DNA of 64,000 nucleotides from Seminavis robusta. Taxonomy: Eukaryota; Bacillariophyta; Bacillariophyceae; Naviculales; Naviculaceae. A program made the translations under genes and the position numbers. Numbering within the stretch: position 1 is the first letter of the stretch; each line of letters starts with the position of its first letter. Location: positions 1-64,000 of the forward strand of contig CAICTM010000320.1 of assembly GCA_903772945.1 (NCBI GenBank), in the 5' to 3' direction. Below the pieces are notes generated by a model that was not told where the DNA came from, made no database searches, and saw only the letters and a list, made by a program, of their open reading frames with translations. Of the stretch, positions 10,580 to 21,608 are shown in pieces.

Positions 10580-11692
10580 ATGGAGAAATCGTACGCCGCA
10601 CTGAATCCCTTTCTCGTGGGCAACTCGACATCGGAAATACTCGACGGGATTGACGACGATTCCTCCAAAGAAGACGAAGATCCTCTCAGCATGTCTTCTT
10701 CTTTCAATGACTATTCCAGCGATGAAGAAGATTGGGACGAAGTGGGAAGCATCAGCAAGGACAAGGACGTGACGACGACGACGACGACGACCGCACAAGA
10801 TAAACGTCGTTCGATTTATAAGTCGATTCAAGCCCACATGCCATTTGAATATCGAGGAGCCTTTACCGTGTCGGACAATTGGGAGAACAAGAGTCAGGCG
10901 TTCTACTATGCACACAAGGCCATTATTTTCAAGCTCGTCTTTGGATTGTGCTTGTTCATTATGATGGGAGGAATCACACTCCACGCGTCGCAAGACGTCC
11001 CTCATTCCAATGATTACTTGCGTACTAGCAGTCAAGATGAAGACTTGGAAATTGCCGCATTTGAAATTGAAGGCGAACCCATCAACGAAGTAGTTCAGAC
11101 CATTCCTGAAAAGGGAGATTTGCATCTAGCCCTCAACGTGCCCGACACTACTACCTCCACTACGAAAGAGCAAGAGGACAAGACTGACACTGACAAGGTC
11201 GAGAAGGAGGGTGACACTGACAATCACAGTAGTAGTAGCCGTGGCAATGACAAGTCGGAACAAGCATCGTCCAAGGAGGAAGACGCTCTTCCCGTGGGTT
11301 GGAAATCGTACGTGGAAGATCGGACCGGCAGGACCTACTATTACAACACCAAGGACAAGACGACTACGTGGACCAGGCCAACCGAGCCTGTGCCTGTTTC
11401 CAGTGAAGTGGTTGCAGAGGGTGGTGCCTCTGAAAGTTCCTTATTAAGAGGCGGTACTAGTAAAAGCACTAGTCGCAATGGTGATGATCATACTAGCAAA
11501 GCCAGCAAGCAAGATCAGAATGCTAGGAAAGAAGGTCCTTTGCCTGATGGATGGGAGGAATATGTGGATGATAAGAGGGGAAGAACTTACTACTATAACA
11601 CCAAGGATAAGACGACAACGTGGACTCGACCAAAACAGGAAGATTCCAGCAGCAGCAGCTCATCGGATTCGGGAGACGGCGAACGATCATGA
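10580..11692 (+). CDS. Membrane-anchored protein with two WW domains
   Basis: A single exon encodes 370 residues. Residues 1-110 are acidic and Ser-rich. A hydrophobic helix at about 113-135 (AIIFKLVFGLCLFIMMGGIT) is the only TM segment. Then comes a Thr/Glu/Lys-rich linker and two WW domains at about 236-270 and 319-352. Each WW has the opening LPxGW, the central YYYN triplet with Asn, and the closing TTWTRP, so both signature Trp residues are present. WW domains bind Pro-rich ligands. The two copies share RTYYYNTKDKTTTWTRP, pointing to a recent internal duplication. With no signal peptide and one internal TM, a type II topology would place the WW pair in the lumen or outside, which is unusual for this mostly cytosolic/nuclear module; the opposite topology cannot be excluded. 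Confidence 0.8.
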   Translation: MEKSYAALNPFLVGNSTSEILDGIDDDSSKEDEDPLSMSSSFNDYSSDEEDWDEVGSISKDKDVTTTTTTTAQDKRRSIYKSIQAHMPFEYRGAFTVSDNWENKSQAFYYAHKAIIFKLVFGLCLFIMMGGITLHASQDVPHSNDYLRTSSQDEDLEIAAFEIEGEPINEVVQTIPEKGDLHLALNVPDTTTSTTKEQEDKTDTDKVEKEGDTDNHSSSSRGNDKSEQASSKEEDALPVGWKSYVEDRTGRTYYYNTKDKTTTWTRPTEPVPVSSEVVAEGGASESSLLRGGTSKSTSRNGDDHTSKASKQDQNARKEGPLPDGWEEYVDDKRGRTYYYNTKDKTTTWTRPKQEDSSSSSSSDSGDGERS

Positions 11693-12779
11693 CCATGCAT
11701 GCATGCATCTATCTCCCACCAAGACTGGCCTTGCCTTGGTGTCCTGCTGATGTTCTCTCGAAAAAGCCAGGGCTGAACCCAAGACCTTTCGATTCGACGT
11801 TCTGCTTTGACCTTGATGCCACGATGGCAACAATTTACACACACGCAAAAGCTTGCCCTCTTCTAGGTTTCCCCTTTTGCGCTTCGATCCCTTTCTATAG
11901 AGCAATTGCTTACTTACTCTTACCTCTACTAGCTAGAATGCTGTCATACTGTACTTCTATACTTCTTTGCATAATGTGCTTCCGAGACAGGTTGATTCGA
12001 TTCGGCAACAGCTCTTGGGAGTGATGAAAGAAAAAAGGTCAATCCGTGAGGTTTCCTCATGACTTAATTTTGGGGGTTTTCAAAGGGGGTTAGATGAAAC
12101 ATTTTTTGGCAAGGCTTTCCTATACTAAATCAGTACAAGAAGCCTTTTTTGCAGACTTCATCCGGTGGCTTTTCAGCATGTTGGCACAACCATGGTAAAG
12201 CGAGCCTATTGATGCTTACACAGCTTCAAGTAGCTTTGACAAATGGCACAAGATCAATGGCTGAAAAAGCTACTAAAAGAAAATGATTGGAGATTTATGG
12301 AGCATTATTTGCACATCATCGCCTCGCCTCCCCTCGCCCTTGGCATCGATATCATCAGCCCTACCTTTGCCCATCATCCCACCAGTACTAGTACCAATAT
12401 GCAGCAGATCCTTTGCCTACCATGGTGCTTTGTTGCTCGGGTGGTTGCCGCTCCTTTAACTAACATGGTTGTCAATAAAATTTGGTTGAGTGTTGTGGAC
12501 CATTCTTTGTGCATGCATGTTACCCGTTGAAAGATTGATAACAGTGGACTTGTGGCAGATCCTGGTTACCTGGTACGTATGATAGGAGTATCCTTGCACC
12601 TCTACGGTACCGGTACTATGATCCTCACTGAAGCGGAACGTCTCTGATGCAGAAGTGAAAATCATACGGTACCATCTTGGAATCGAATCATACACGTACT
12701 GTCTTGGGAAGATTTTCTTTTCTTGGCCCGACAGTAAAGTTGGCGAATTTTGAAGAGAATGGCAAGTCACCTGTTAGAT
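11693..12779. other. Intergenic DNA, nothing assignable
   Basis: No coding frame with domain character is seen on either strand. The sequence directly after the WW gene contains a CATG run (ACCATGCATGCATGCATC) and scattered CTAGCTAG words. Frames of 90-134 codons here are in poor context and overlap the end of the WW gene. Confidence 0.5.
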
Positions 12780-13110
12780 TAGAATAGAAGAGAGAAGAGA
12801 ATTCCATATCTATTTCTTATTTCTACTAGTATTCTCTTACTGCTGATGGCCAAGGATATCTTTATGGAGCCATGATGGCCGACCGGATAACAACGCTGTC
12901 GATCTTTTGCTACGCCATCTGGAACAAACGTCGTTGATTTAGTCGAGTTATTGAAAGGCAACAATCAGCCAGAGCAGGCTATACGACAACACACACACAC
13001 ACGCAGGTGAAAGTGGCATTTCGTATTCGATTCGATTCATCCCTCCTTTGAATTTCCTAGTGATTCGGTGGTGATTTTTGTGTGGGTACGTGTGTACCCA
13101 TTTTCTGTCG
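12780..13110. mobile_element. Partial third copy of the 2.6-4.9 kb foldback arm
   Basis: Alignment by eye to the right arm (about 4650-4935) shows shared blocks in the same order: CCGGATAACAAC, GAGTTATTGAAAGGCAACAA (GAGTCATTGAAAGGCAACAA in the arm), ACGACAACACACAC, TTCATCCCTCC, TTTCCTAGTG and TCGGTGGTGATT. Only one arm is present, so this is a truncated or solo copy. It shows that the element is a dispersed family rather than a local palindrome. Confidence 0.7.
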
Positions 13111-13499
13111 CTCGTGAGTTGATGGCCTATCATTGGTGTCCGAATCCAAGCCAAGATCCTTGCACCTCTACTATCAACAAGCCAAAGCTATCCAAGCCGA
13201 TCAATTGCCTACACTGCAAGCGAGCAGCGATACACATGTTTCTAGTTTTATTCAGGTAACGAATCAGTCATGCAAACAGTCTGTTGTTAGCCAGCATTTG
13301 GTTGTGTTAAACTGACTGTCTCTACAGCAGGGTTGTCCCTCTAGCTAGGTTGTTGTTGCTGTTAGTTGATCTTACTGACAAGGAGCGACGGATGGCTGCT
13401 TCTTGTTATTGATAATCGTAGCGGTGGAGCCCTGTTCTTGTTGTAGCTCCTCCTGACTGGTCTTGTGCTGACACTGTCATGTTGCCGACACTGTTGCCA

Positions 13500-13810
13500 C
13501 TATCAGAATAGTTCGTCGTAGTAGTATGTAGTGGTCGTAGCAGCGGTAGCCGTTACGGTACCGGGGGCGTCGTTCGTTGTTGCCTGGTTGCTTGTCGCAA
13601 ATGCATTGTTGCCGACAGATAAACCGCTGTTGGTAATAGTATTGGTGCCAATTGTCTGTAGCTGCCGTGGTAGTGGGTTGTTAATGGATTCCAACTGTGC
13701 AACTGTGCCATACTCGTTCACATCCACTAAAGTCTCTTTTCCAACCACTTTATTGCACAGTTTGCACCATTCATATCCTGTCCTGCGCTATCCATGCCAC
13801 CCAGCCAAAA
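13500..13810 (-). mobile_element. Relic related to the transposon ORF at 48.9 kb
   Basis: On the minus strand the region reads GKETLVDVNEYGTVAQLES, closely matching GKETLVYVDKYGAVGIHEL on the plus strand near 48970. The preceding Asn/Ser-Thr-Cys-Ala segment matches too. The relation is visible in DNA (TGTGCA-TAAAG-G-GGAA-GAGACTTT). It is a small degraded fragment of a dispersed diatom element whose protein I cannot name. Confidence 0.55.
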
Positions 13811-14632
13811 TAATTGGTTCATTTGTGCTTTTTGTGAAGGATTGATGAATGTTGTGTGGCTCTTCTTGTGGAGAAATGAGCAATTATCTCACTTCAAACA
13901 ACTCTACTGCTGCATTCGCCCATTTTGTACTCCTGGACAGTTGGTATTCCTACAAGGCCTACCAGGTCTGGCAATACCGGGCAATGCATGCTGTGTCAGT
14001 TGTGATCAGTAATTCCTTGCTTTGATGTGCAACAATTCCTCTTTCCTTGTGGTCAAAGAGATGATCTATGAGCACTGCTGCAAGTCCTACTCTGAGTAGC
14101 TAGTATGCTACTGGCTATTTTAAAAACCAATGACAATGCCAGCCTTGATTGATGACAGGTGTTACGGGAGCTTGAAGCCACTCTCCACTTATTTTGGCTC
14201 AGAACAGATACTTGCCTTGTGCTTGATGTTGCGGCATTGTGTTGCTTCTTCAACCGACGACTGCTTCGAGATCTCGGTATTAGTACATGGCCAATGTGCC
14301 AGTACGGACCAGTGACTGGACCAGTCCTGAAAGAATCATGAAAGAACTCCATGGAGCCTCACGCCCTTTCCCACCATTTCCTACATACATGATGATCTAG
14401 ATCCAGTAGCTACGGGTATCTCGTCGCGAGGCCAAAAGGATTCGATTCGATTGATCATTCGGTACTGGTAGTAGCAGAGCATGAGTCATGATTTGATCGT
14501 CATTTCCAGTCACACCTGGTCATTCTGCATCCAAGTCACAAGAAAGCAACAGCCAAGACAAAATAAAGATCACATTTTTCTTTCATCAATTGCAGCTTGT
14601 ATAATATCTATCTATTGCCATTGAGAAGAGGC
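13811..14632. other. Intergenic DNA beside the transposon relics
   Basis: Apart from the 36-bp motif, nothing assignable is seen. Open frames of 60-100 codons on both strands overlap each other and lack motifs. The last ~100 bp before the methyltransferase gene are AT-rich and may be its promoter. Confidence 0.4.
14342..14377 (+). repeat. 36-bp motif shared with 50464-50499
   Basis: AAGAACTCCATGGAGCCTCA and the following CGCCCTTTCCCACCAT recur at 50464-50499 with one mismatch (CAC/CAT). At both places the motif lies at the edge of transposon-like debris, so it is a candidate terminal sequence of that element. The motif contains CTCCATGGAG, a perfect 10-bp palindrome. Confidence 0.6.
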
Positions 14633-15585
14633 ATGGCCAAGATGGGATCCTCAGGCCGTGTTAATGTTTCAGTGTTGTTGGTGTGTCTGTTATCAATGAC
14701 TGGACTGGTTCTAGAATTGAAATGGGGATCTCTGTCTACCTATGCATTTGCAAATGTGACTCTGAATCCCAGAGGTTTGGAATCAGTAGCTACCAGTGAT
14801 GCTAGTAGTGATGCTAGTAGTACTGGTACTGCTAGTAGTAATGCCTGGCAACCCCAAAGTGGTGCAGTAGGGTGTCCTGGCAAGTCTAAAAAGCTGAGTG
14901 CTGATTTGTTCAAGTCTCAATATGGAGAAGACAAGGTGTTGCTGGAGTATTTTGGCAAACTGTGCAACGGGACTTACCTGGAAATGGGGGCTCTGAATGG
15001 CGTCCACTTGAGCAATTCCCATGTCTTTCACAAAGGCCTTGGTTGGAAGGGAATGCTGCTGGAAGCCTCGCCCAAGAACTACAAGGAGCTCCAAGAGAAT
15101 AGACCCAATGAGTTGGCTTTGGTGCATGCAGGCATTTGTTCCAGTCAGTCACAGCTGCACTGGGTGGAAGGAAAATGGTCTCCCACGGGAGGATTCCTGG
15201 AATTTGCCTCACAAGAACACCAACGCAAATTCTTTACCCCGCAAGCCATACGAGATGCCAAACCTGTCACCTGCTCACCGTTGGGACAAATCATTCAAGA
15301 ACGATTGGGCAATCAGGTATTCTTTGATTCTATTCCTTGGATATTGAAGGAGCTGAATTGCAAGCTCTAGAAACAATCGACTTTACTCAAGTCAGCTTTG
15401 GAATCATCATGGTCGAAGCCAGTGGATTCAACAAAATGAAAGATCAAGCCGTGCGGTCTTTACTAGACGAAAACGGATACACCTATGCTCCACAACTGGC
15501 GGCGGGACTAAAAGGAGATATTGGATCCGATTTCTTCATCAACAAGCGCTGGAAACACATTTACAAGGATCTCATCTATTCCTAA
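14633..15585 (+). CDS. FkbM-family methyltransferase, one apparent frameshift
   Basis: The frame from ATG 14633 has an N-terminal signal anchor (VSVLLVCLLSMTGLVLEL), a Ser/Thr linker, then a catalytic domain with SQYGEDKVLLEYFG, GTYLEMGALNGVHLSNS (SAM-binding motif I, E-x-G) and GWKGMLLEASP. At about 15325-15337 the reading frame changes. The family motif FYSLDIEGAEL, expected next, is present at 15328-15360 in the frame that continues to a stop at 15585. One extra T after GAT at 15326-15328 would restore continuity. Possible causes are a sequencing error, an allele-specific lesion or an early pseudogene. No intron explains it. Related proteins methylate sugars or lipids, and the anchor suggests a Golgi/secretory location. 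An upstream in-frame start (14597) is possible but less likely. Confidence 0.7.
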
Positions 15586-16752
15586 CCAAAACAGAAACAA
15601 AACAAAAGAATTTCTGCAAAGCTGACTGACTGAATGAGGAGTGACAGTCCAACACTTACGTTTCCGAAAACGGAAGGCCACTGCAGAAAGGAGCTACCAC
15701 CACCGTGCCGAATCGAATCTGGGGTGCTTCGGTAGCCATCTAACTGTACGCTTTACTGGCGTTTTGCTCGGCAACATTGCCGAACAGGTAATGATTATAG
15801 TTTCTATAGCCTCCTATTCTAAAGTCTCTAGGTGCCCTCTTGTCGAAGCCAGTAGCTAGTCTAGCTGAGTTCGTATGCCGAGCCTTCTAGGTTTGCTTTG
15901 CTTGTCTGCGGGCTCGTGTAGCCTGGTGTGCCGCAACCGAGCAATTTCTAGCTGGCTCGTACATGTAGTCTATGTAGATTCCTTCGATCATGGCACGGAC
16001 AGCCGAATTGATCTCCACATTCGAGCGAGCCTTCCATCAAACGACGTGACCAAGCATGGGTACCAGTACTGCATGGTGTGAACTCGGGGCGAATTGTGCT
16101 CAACCAAAAGACAATATTACCATGCGAACATGGGACCAAGTATCACTGATCTCCGACTGGTTGGCATGCTGGATACAATGATACCGGGCGAACATACAGT
16201 AGCCAGTACCGTGTGGGTTGTCTCGCTCCGACTGGTCAGTCAACAAGCCGCGTTTATTGGATGTCCCAAAGGGCCACGCCCCGAAGCAGGCCGTCAGAGG
16301 CGCAAAATATAGCCATTCCTCTACAGTGCAGGCCAGGGCCTCGTCCCGAAGCAGCGGGCATTCCGTCCCAGTGAACATATCGTACATGTAGGACAAAGTG
16401 CTATGGTAGTTGCGATCAGTATGGCTTGTCTTCGACAAGGCGACGTTTATCAGATGTCCCAAAGGATCACGTCCTGAAGCAAAGACGAGCCGCCATACGG
16501 TAGACCCAATAGCCACTCGCCTACGTTGCAAGCGGCGGCCTTGTTTCGAAGCAGTTCGATCAGCTGTCGGCGCTTGCGGGCATTCCGTCGTGGTCCAGAA
16601 AGTCGTTCGTCCTGGCTGAGCCAGCTACCTAATTTGTTTACGTAGTCCAGAGAAAGCCGATCCAAAACGAATGTTACTATAGTCTATTTAGTTAGAAAGT
16701 TACTGTAGCCAAACGAGTGCCCGATTGCTTGGTTAGGTTGGCTTAGCTTAGC
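15586..16752. repeat. Gene-free stretch with a ~200-bp duplicated block
   Basis: Two diverged copies lie at about 16240-16375 and 16440-16600. Both contain GATGTCCCAAAGG, CACG-CC-GAAGCA, ATAGCCA-TC-CCTAC and TCGAAGCAG-like blocks in order. No gene is seen on either strand; frames of 60-143 codons repeat the block. Part of it (TAGACCCAATAGC) recurs near 30407. Confidence 0.5.
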
Positions 16753-18954
16753 TTACATCAACAGCATTTCCATCTCTTTGTCTTGTTGTTGTTGTACTTG
16801 TTCTTCTTCTCGATCGTGATGCTGTCGCAGCAAGTGTGGATGATGGTGGTGTTGATGATGATGATGATGTTCTTCGTCTCCTTCTTCATCTTCATCGCTA
16901 GACGAAGAGGTATCATCAAAGGAATGCGGGAGGACATAATCATCGGGGAGCACTTTCATACTTTCGATAATAACGGGATGGACAATGGCATCCTCTCCCA
17001 TGACGGCGGATCGATGAATGCGTTCAATCGTCTCAAAACCCCGTACGACCTTTGCAAAACAGGGATCGGCATCCTTGGCCAAGTCGGAGTAGTGATGATG
17101 TTGGCCACCAGGTCCATTGATGAGACTGTTGTCGCGCATGTTGACATAAAAGTCGGGTCCTCCCGGTCGTCCGGGATACCCGAGGGTGTATTGTTTGTGA
17201 CTCATTTCAGGAGCATACTCTTGAAAAATGACACTGTTGAGAGACGGTGCATGTCGAAAGAGTGCATGAGCATGAGGACTATTGGACGGACCCGCTTGAA
17301 TGATGTGTGCGGCATTGCGATGAAAGGTAGTGTGATCGTATAGGTGATGATCGACCTGTTCTAGGAACAAGTATACAGCGTGTGGCATGTCTTCAATGGA
17401 CGCCGTTTCCAGAATGACCACATCATTGTCATCGTCGACTTCCAACGCAGAATCAGGATTGGATCGGTCCTTGAATACATTGGAGTGTGGATCAAACTCT
17501 AGTTTCATTTGTACGTAGTACTTGGGTCCGTGTCCGTATCTGATGATAATGAAAGAGGGAGAACGGGTGAGTAAGTAAGTCAATAAGAAAGGACAAGAAG
17601 CGAGTGATGTGATGTGATGTATGGTGAATAGTTAGATCAAAACTTACTTTTCTCGCAGCAACCGTTTACTCATGAGTTGTACATCTCGTTGCATTTTGAG
17701 ATTGGCATGTTCCCAATGAAATAGTTTGCGTTGTGTTTCTAGATCAATCTGCTGTTGATCGGGAACAACGGGCTGATGTTGTATTTGATCGGCGAGTTGC
17801 AAGTTTTGCTGTCTCAGTGTTTGCACTCGTTGTTCCATTTCCTTGGTGTGATGAATGTGATGTTGTACTTCTTGTTCCTTGAGTCGTAGTGCATCTTGTA
17901 GCATGGCATCATGTTGGTATACGGCCATGCCTAGAATGATGAGAGTGCAAAAGGCAAACAAGGCAATCATTTGCTTGTTGTTGGTTTTATTGTTTGGTGT
18001 GGAAGATGAAGATGAAGAAGTGGCAGAATGGAGAAGATGATTCCAAAAGGAAGACATGTAAGATGAATTTGGGTTTGAGTTTGTGTAGTATAGTTGTTGT
18101 CTTCTCTTGGGTCCAAAGAAAGAGCTGTTTCCAGGATTGAGCATTCCATAGGGAGTATTGCTCATGTTCATGTCAGATTGTTGTTGTATAGACATTGACA
18201 TGGACAATTGTTGCTGTTGCAGTGCTTGTTGGGCATGGGCATGCTGCTGTTCCATATCTCCAGAGGATTGACTGGTACTGGTGTTTCTCTTGGGTGCCAT
18301 TCTGGGAGAACAGCGTTGTCTAGTGCTTGTACTGGAACTTAGGTTGTTGAGGTTGTTGAGGTTACTTAGGTTGTTGGTGGAAGAAGAAGAGGCTGAATTA
18401 GAGTAGGAAGGAATGGGAGGACTTCTGTGTCTTTGCAGTTCAGGTCTAGCACTGGTACTGGTAGAAGCTCTAGTAGTAGTAGGAGACCTTGGTGAACCAT
18501 GCCCTCTAAAGATGGATTCTCCAGAGTGGTGTCTTTGGACACTACCATGACTGCCAGTACCAACTGAAGGTCTTCTTCTACTAGAACTGGTCAAATCATT
18601 TCCACTGGAGTGATCAGCAGCAAAGTTCAAGTTTCCACTGTGGTTGGGAGTCAATATGCGTCTAGATCTGGAAGCTGAGTTCATGCTGGAGTCCATAGAG
18701 CCAGTGTTATCCACTGTGACATTGACAGGGCTAAAGTGTGCCTGAGCTTGACCTAATAAGGAGTGACTCAAGTCGGCAATCAGTTGATCAGGAGGAGAAG
18801 CACTGCGATGGCTGCGACTGCTGGATCCACTATTATTGCGACCCAATCCTCGTAGGTTTTTACTGGAGCTGCTACCAGGACTGCCGTTGCCATTGCCATT
18901 GCCGTTGCTGTTCGACTCGTTACTGAAAAAACGTTTACGATGGTGAGACGTCAT
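16753..18954 (-). CDS. Membrane-anchored coiled-coil cyclophilin-like protein
   Basis: Two minus-strand exons, 18954-17648 and 17539-16753, are joined at GAAAA|GTAAGT and ATCAG|ATACGG to give 697 residues; the join reads LLREKYGHGPKYYV. In order come a Ser/Asn-rich low-complexity region (1-320), a TM helix at about 329-348 (MIALFAFCTLIILGMAVY), a coiled coil (350-435), a divergent cyclophilin-type PPIase domain (about 440-650) and a His-rich acidic tail (HHHHHQHHHHPH). The family's catalytic FHR is kept and the Gln survives in HIIQAG, but the usual F-M pair and the Trp/His of the far side are not evident, so activity is doubtful. The type II layout would put the domain in the lumen or outside. 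The His tail might bind metal. Start 18954 was chosen because the frame upstream lacks ATG. Confidence 0.85.
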
Positions 18955-21608
18955 GGTCCTCAAATCTTTTCTCTTATCTTAGCTCAATGTATGTATGGTG
19001 TGATTATCAGATACTAGTAGTCAAGTTGAGAGTGTCTTGCCTGATCGTAGCTCTTCTCATGCTACTAGAGCTAGTATTTGTGTTGTGTGTGACGAAAAAA
19101 GATCCCGGCAAGCAGAGAATGCTTTGGCTTTATTAGTCTGGTTTTGGGCTTTGTGGTGGGAACTGATTTTTTGCTGGGTAAATACCAACAGCAACAACAA
19201 TGGCACAGATCTTCCGCGCCAAGTCACGAGTCACCATCATGTCTTTTCACCCTATTTACTATACAACAAACAGTACCTCGATCGTGGTGACCAAGACGAC
19301 AAGACCCCAATCGGCAACTGTCCCTAATTCTTGAACCGAAAGGTGAACCTTTTCCGGACTTTCATGGAACATCTCCAATGAACGGTCATTACCCCAAGCC
19401 TTATTCTGCAGTTTGCTCTTTTGCTTGGTGGCTTGGTGGCGCTTGGAGCGGAGGTGCGCTACTAGTTCTACATGTAGTAACAAGCCTACAAGGTCGCTCG
19501 ACAACAAAATAGTGGAGGTGAACTCCAGGACCTGGCCTTCAAAGCTCATCCTCGCCATCCTGTCCGTGCAAGGTACTAGCTAGTACATCAACTCTAGCTA
19601 TTAATACCTGGTAGTAGCTAGCTATTAGAGTAAGAGATAGTTCAGCCTGCTGGCTAGCTAGCTACATGTAGTAGTCTAGTGGCCGCAGACAAGTCCTTCA
19701 AGGTCCTGCCTCCATCCAAGGCAGCCAACAAGCAAGAAACCCACGCAACCAAGGCAAGATTGCCCGCTCTAAAAATCAGGATTGGCGGCCTGGGATCTCC
19801 TCTTCCAAACTTACTTGGTACTGTAGTTACCCAGCGTTCAATTTCTTGATCAAGACTGGCTCCCTTTTTGGGTAATCCTTGTCGCCAATACCGGCGTGCC
19901 CACCGTACATGCATGCTGGGTTTCTACCACAGGCAGGCTCACCCAATACCCAACAGCACCCAACCAATTTTTCAAAGAGGGCTTCCTTGTTAGACTAGTT
20001 GCCTTTCTGACCTTCATGCTGGGTTGCTACCACAGAGGCTGCGGCACAGACTGACCCAACCAATTTGCAAGGAGCGACAATGTCTTTTTTGCTTGGTCGA
20101 GGCATGAGCCAGTCGGACGTCGCCGCTTACAGTAGTGGCGACACTCACTGGCCTGATGATCGCGGCATTGAGTGCACTTGGTCAGCCCGCGTTCCGGAAA
20201 GCAAGATATGCAGCCGCGCAGGAGTGACTCGGTCACAATCTTAGAAACCCACATGATGTTGGGATTCACGCACCATTCAAAGCAACAAGTCCGCATCTGC
20301 TTCATTACGCAACCAAGCAATGGCCACAGCCAACGTCTACCACACTCCCACGTAATGGGGACCACATGCTTACTACATGTAGTATACACTGGGTCGGTCA
20401 CCTCAGACTTTTTCATGGCCAAAAGGATTCATATTATGCATACCGTGGCAAACTGGAGACCAGTCTACAACGGGAGCAAGTCCGTATTCGGTTCCAATGC
20501 CTTGGATGCATCAAAACGAAAACTAGTGGATATTTGGCTAGCTATAGTGATAGCTTTTGATATTGGTTTTTTGAGAGCTTGCAGCTTCAGTTTTATCGCT
20601 TTTTACACTAGCTTTTCCAAAGCTCCTGCAACTTGCTTGTTCCCGACAACACTAAGCAAGATCTAATATGGGGGTCTGCCAGTGGAGTTCAAGTTGTGAC
20701 TTCCAGCATACCGCTCGTCTTTGCTATAGAACTTCATCATAACTTGGGACTCTAGCTCACTCTCAAACCCATACAAGTAGCACGGATCAATACTTTGTAA
20801 AACAGAAACGACGACAGTAGTACCGGCCGGTAGCGGTGTCACAAAGACAAAGATAGCGGCAAGTAACGACGACACTGTGGGCAAAAGAATTGGTGGAACT
20901 CCAGACCGCGAGGATGAGTAACTGGCTGTGGCGACGTTGGAATGATTAGCCTTAGGATTGCCAGCCAAAGAGCTCACATTATTTGAGACTCGAGCAACCT
21001 TGCGGTGCACATTTGATTGGAATAGTTTTCGTTGCGATCTCTTGCTAGACCAGTCAAATGTACTATAGCGATTGTATTGGCGCCTCGAACGCAAAGTATA
21101 GCATCTTCACAGATGGCCGACGCCAAGCTGAGGACTTCTGACAAAAGAGCTCCGAGTAGGAACCTCGCCCAAGAGGAGGTGTAACAGCTCATTGGTGAGT
21201 CTGTGGAACGCAGCACTTCAAAGGGCAGACGAGAGGCGCGAATCCTCCTGAAAAATAGCCGCTTCGAATCTGCAAGCAGAGGCCACAACGATATTATTGA
21301 AAGACTGTCACTTGGAAAAGCTTAGCGGAGAGCACTTGACCAGCAAAAATAGAGAAGCAACAGCTCGGATGCAATTGGCACACGTACTACCGGTAGCTGC
21401 ATGTTCAGACTTTTCACATGGACGATTTTATTCTTGGCATCGGCCAAAGCCTCTACTTTAGTTGCTGGTTAGGCCACGCAACGGAATCCAACCTACATGT
21501 ATGGTACTAGAGCAACACCATACAGCCACCGCGTGGCGGTATAACCAATTAATTGATCAAACTACCGAAGTCTTTATGTATGCCTGAGTGCCCCCTTTGT
21601 GAAGCCAC
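18955..21608. other. Gap with uncertain minus-strand ORFs
   Basis: Two minus-strand stretches are possible exons but have no recognised domain. One, 20027-20422, is Cys-rich with CISCFPERGLTKCTQC followed by three more Cys. The other, 20663-21094, is Ser-rich with a hydrophobic stretch (PPILLPTVSSLLAAIFVFV) and overlaps an ORF in another frame ending at 20974. The block TGCTGGGTTxCTACCACAG occurs twice (near 19914 and 20018). Scattered CTAGCTAG words occur near 19570-19670. Confidence 0.3.

Noticed and set aside
15317-15352. A tiny intron explaining the frame change in the FkbM gene
   Set aside because: The only GT..AG option would remove the conserved SLDIEG motif and be about 35 nt, too short for introns seen in this window.
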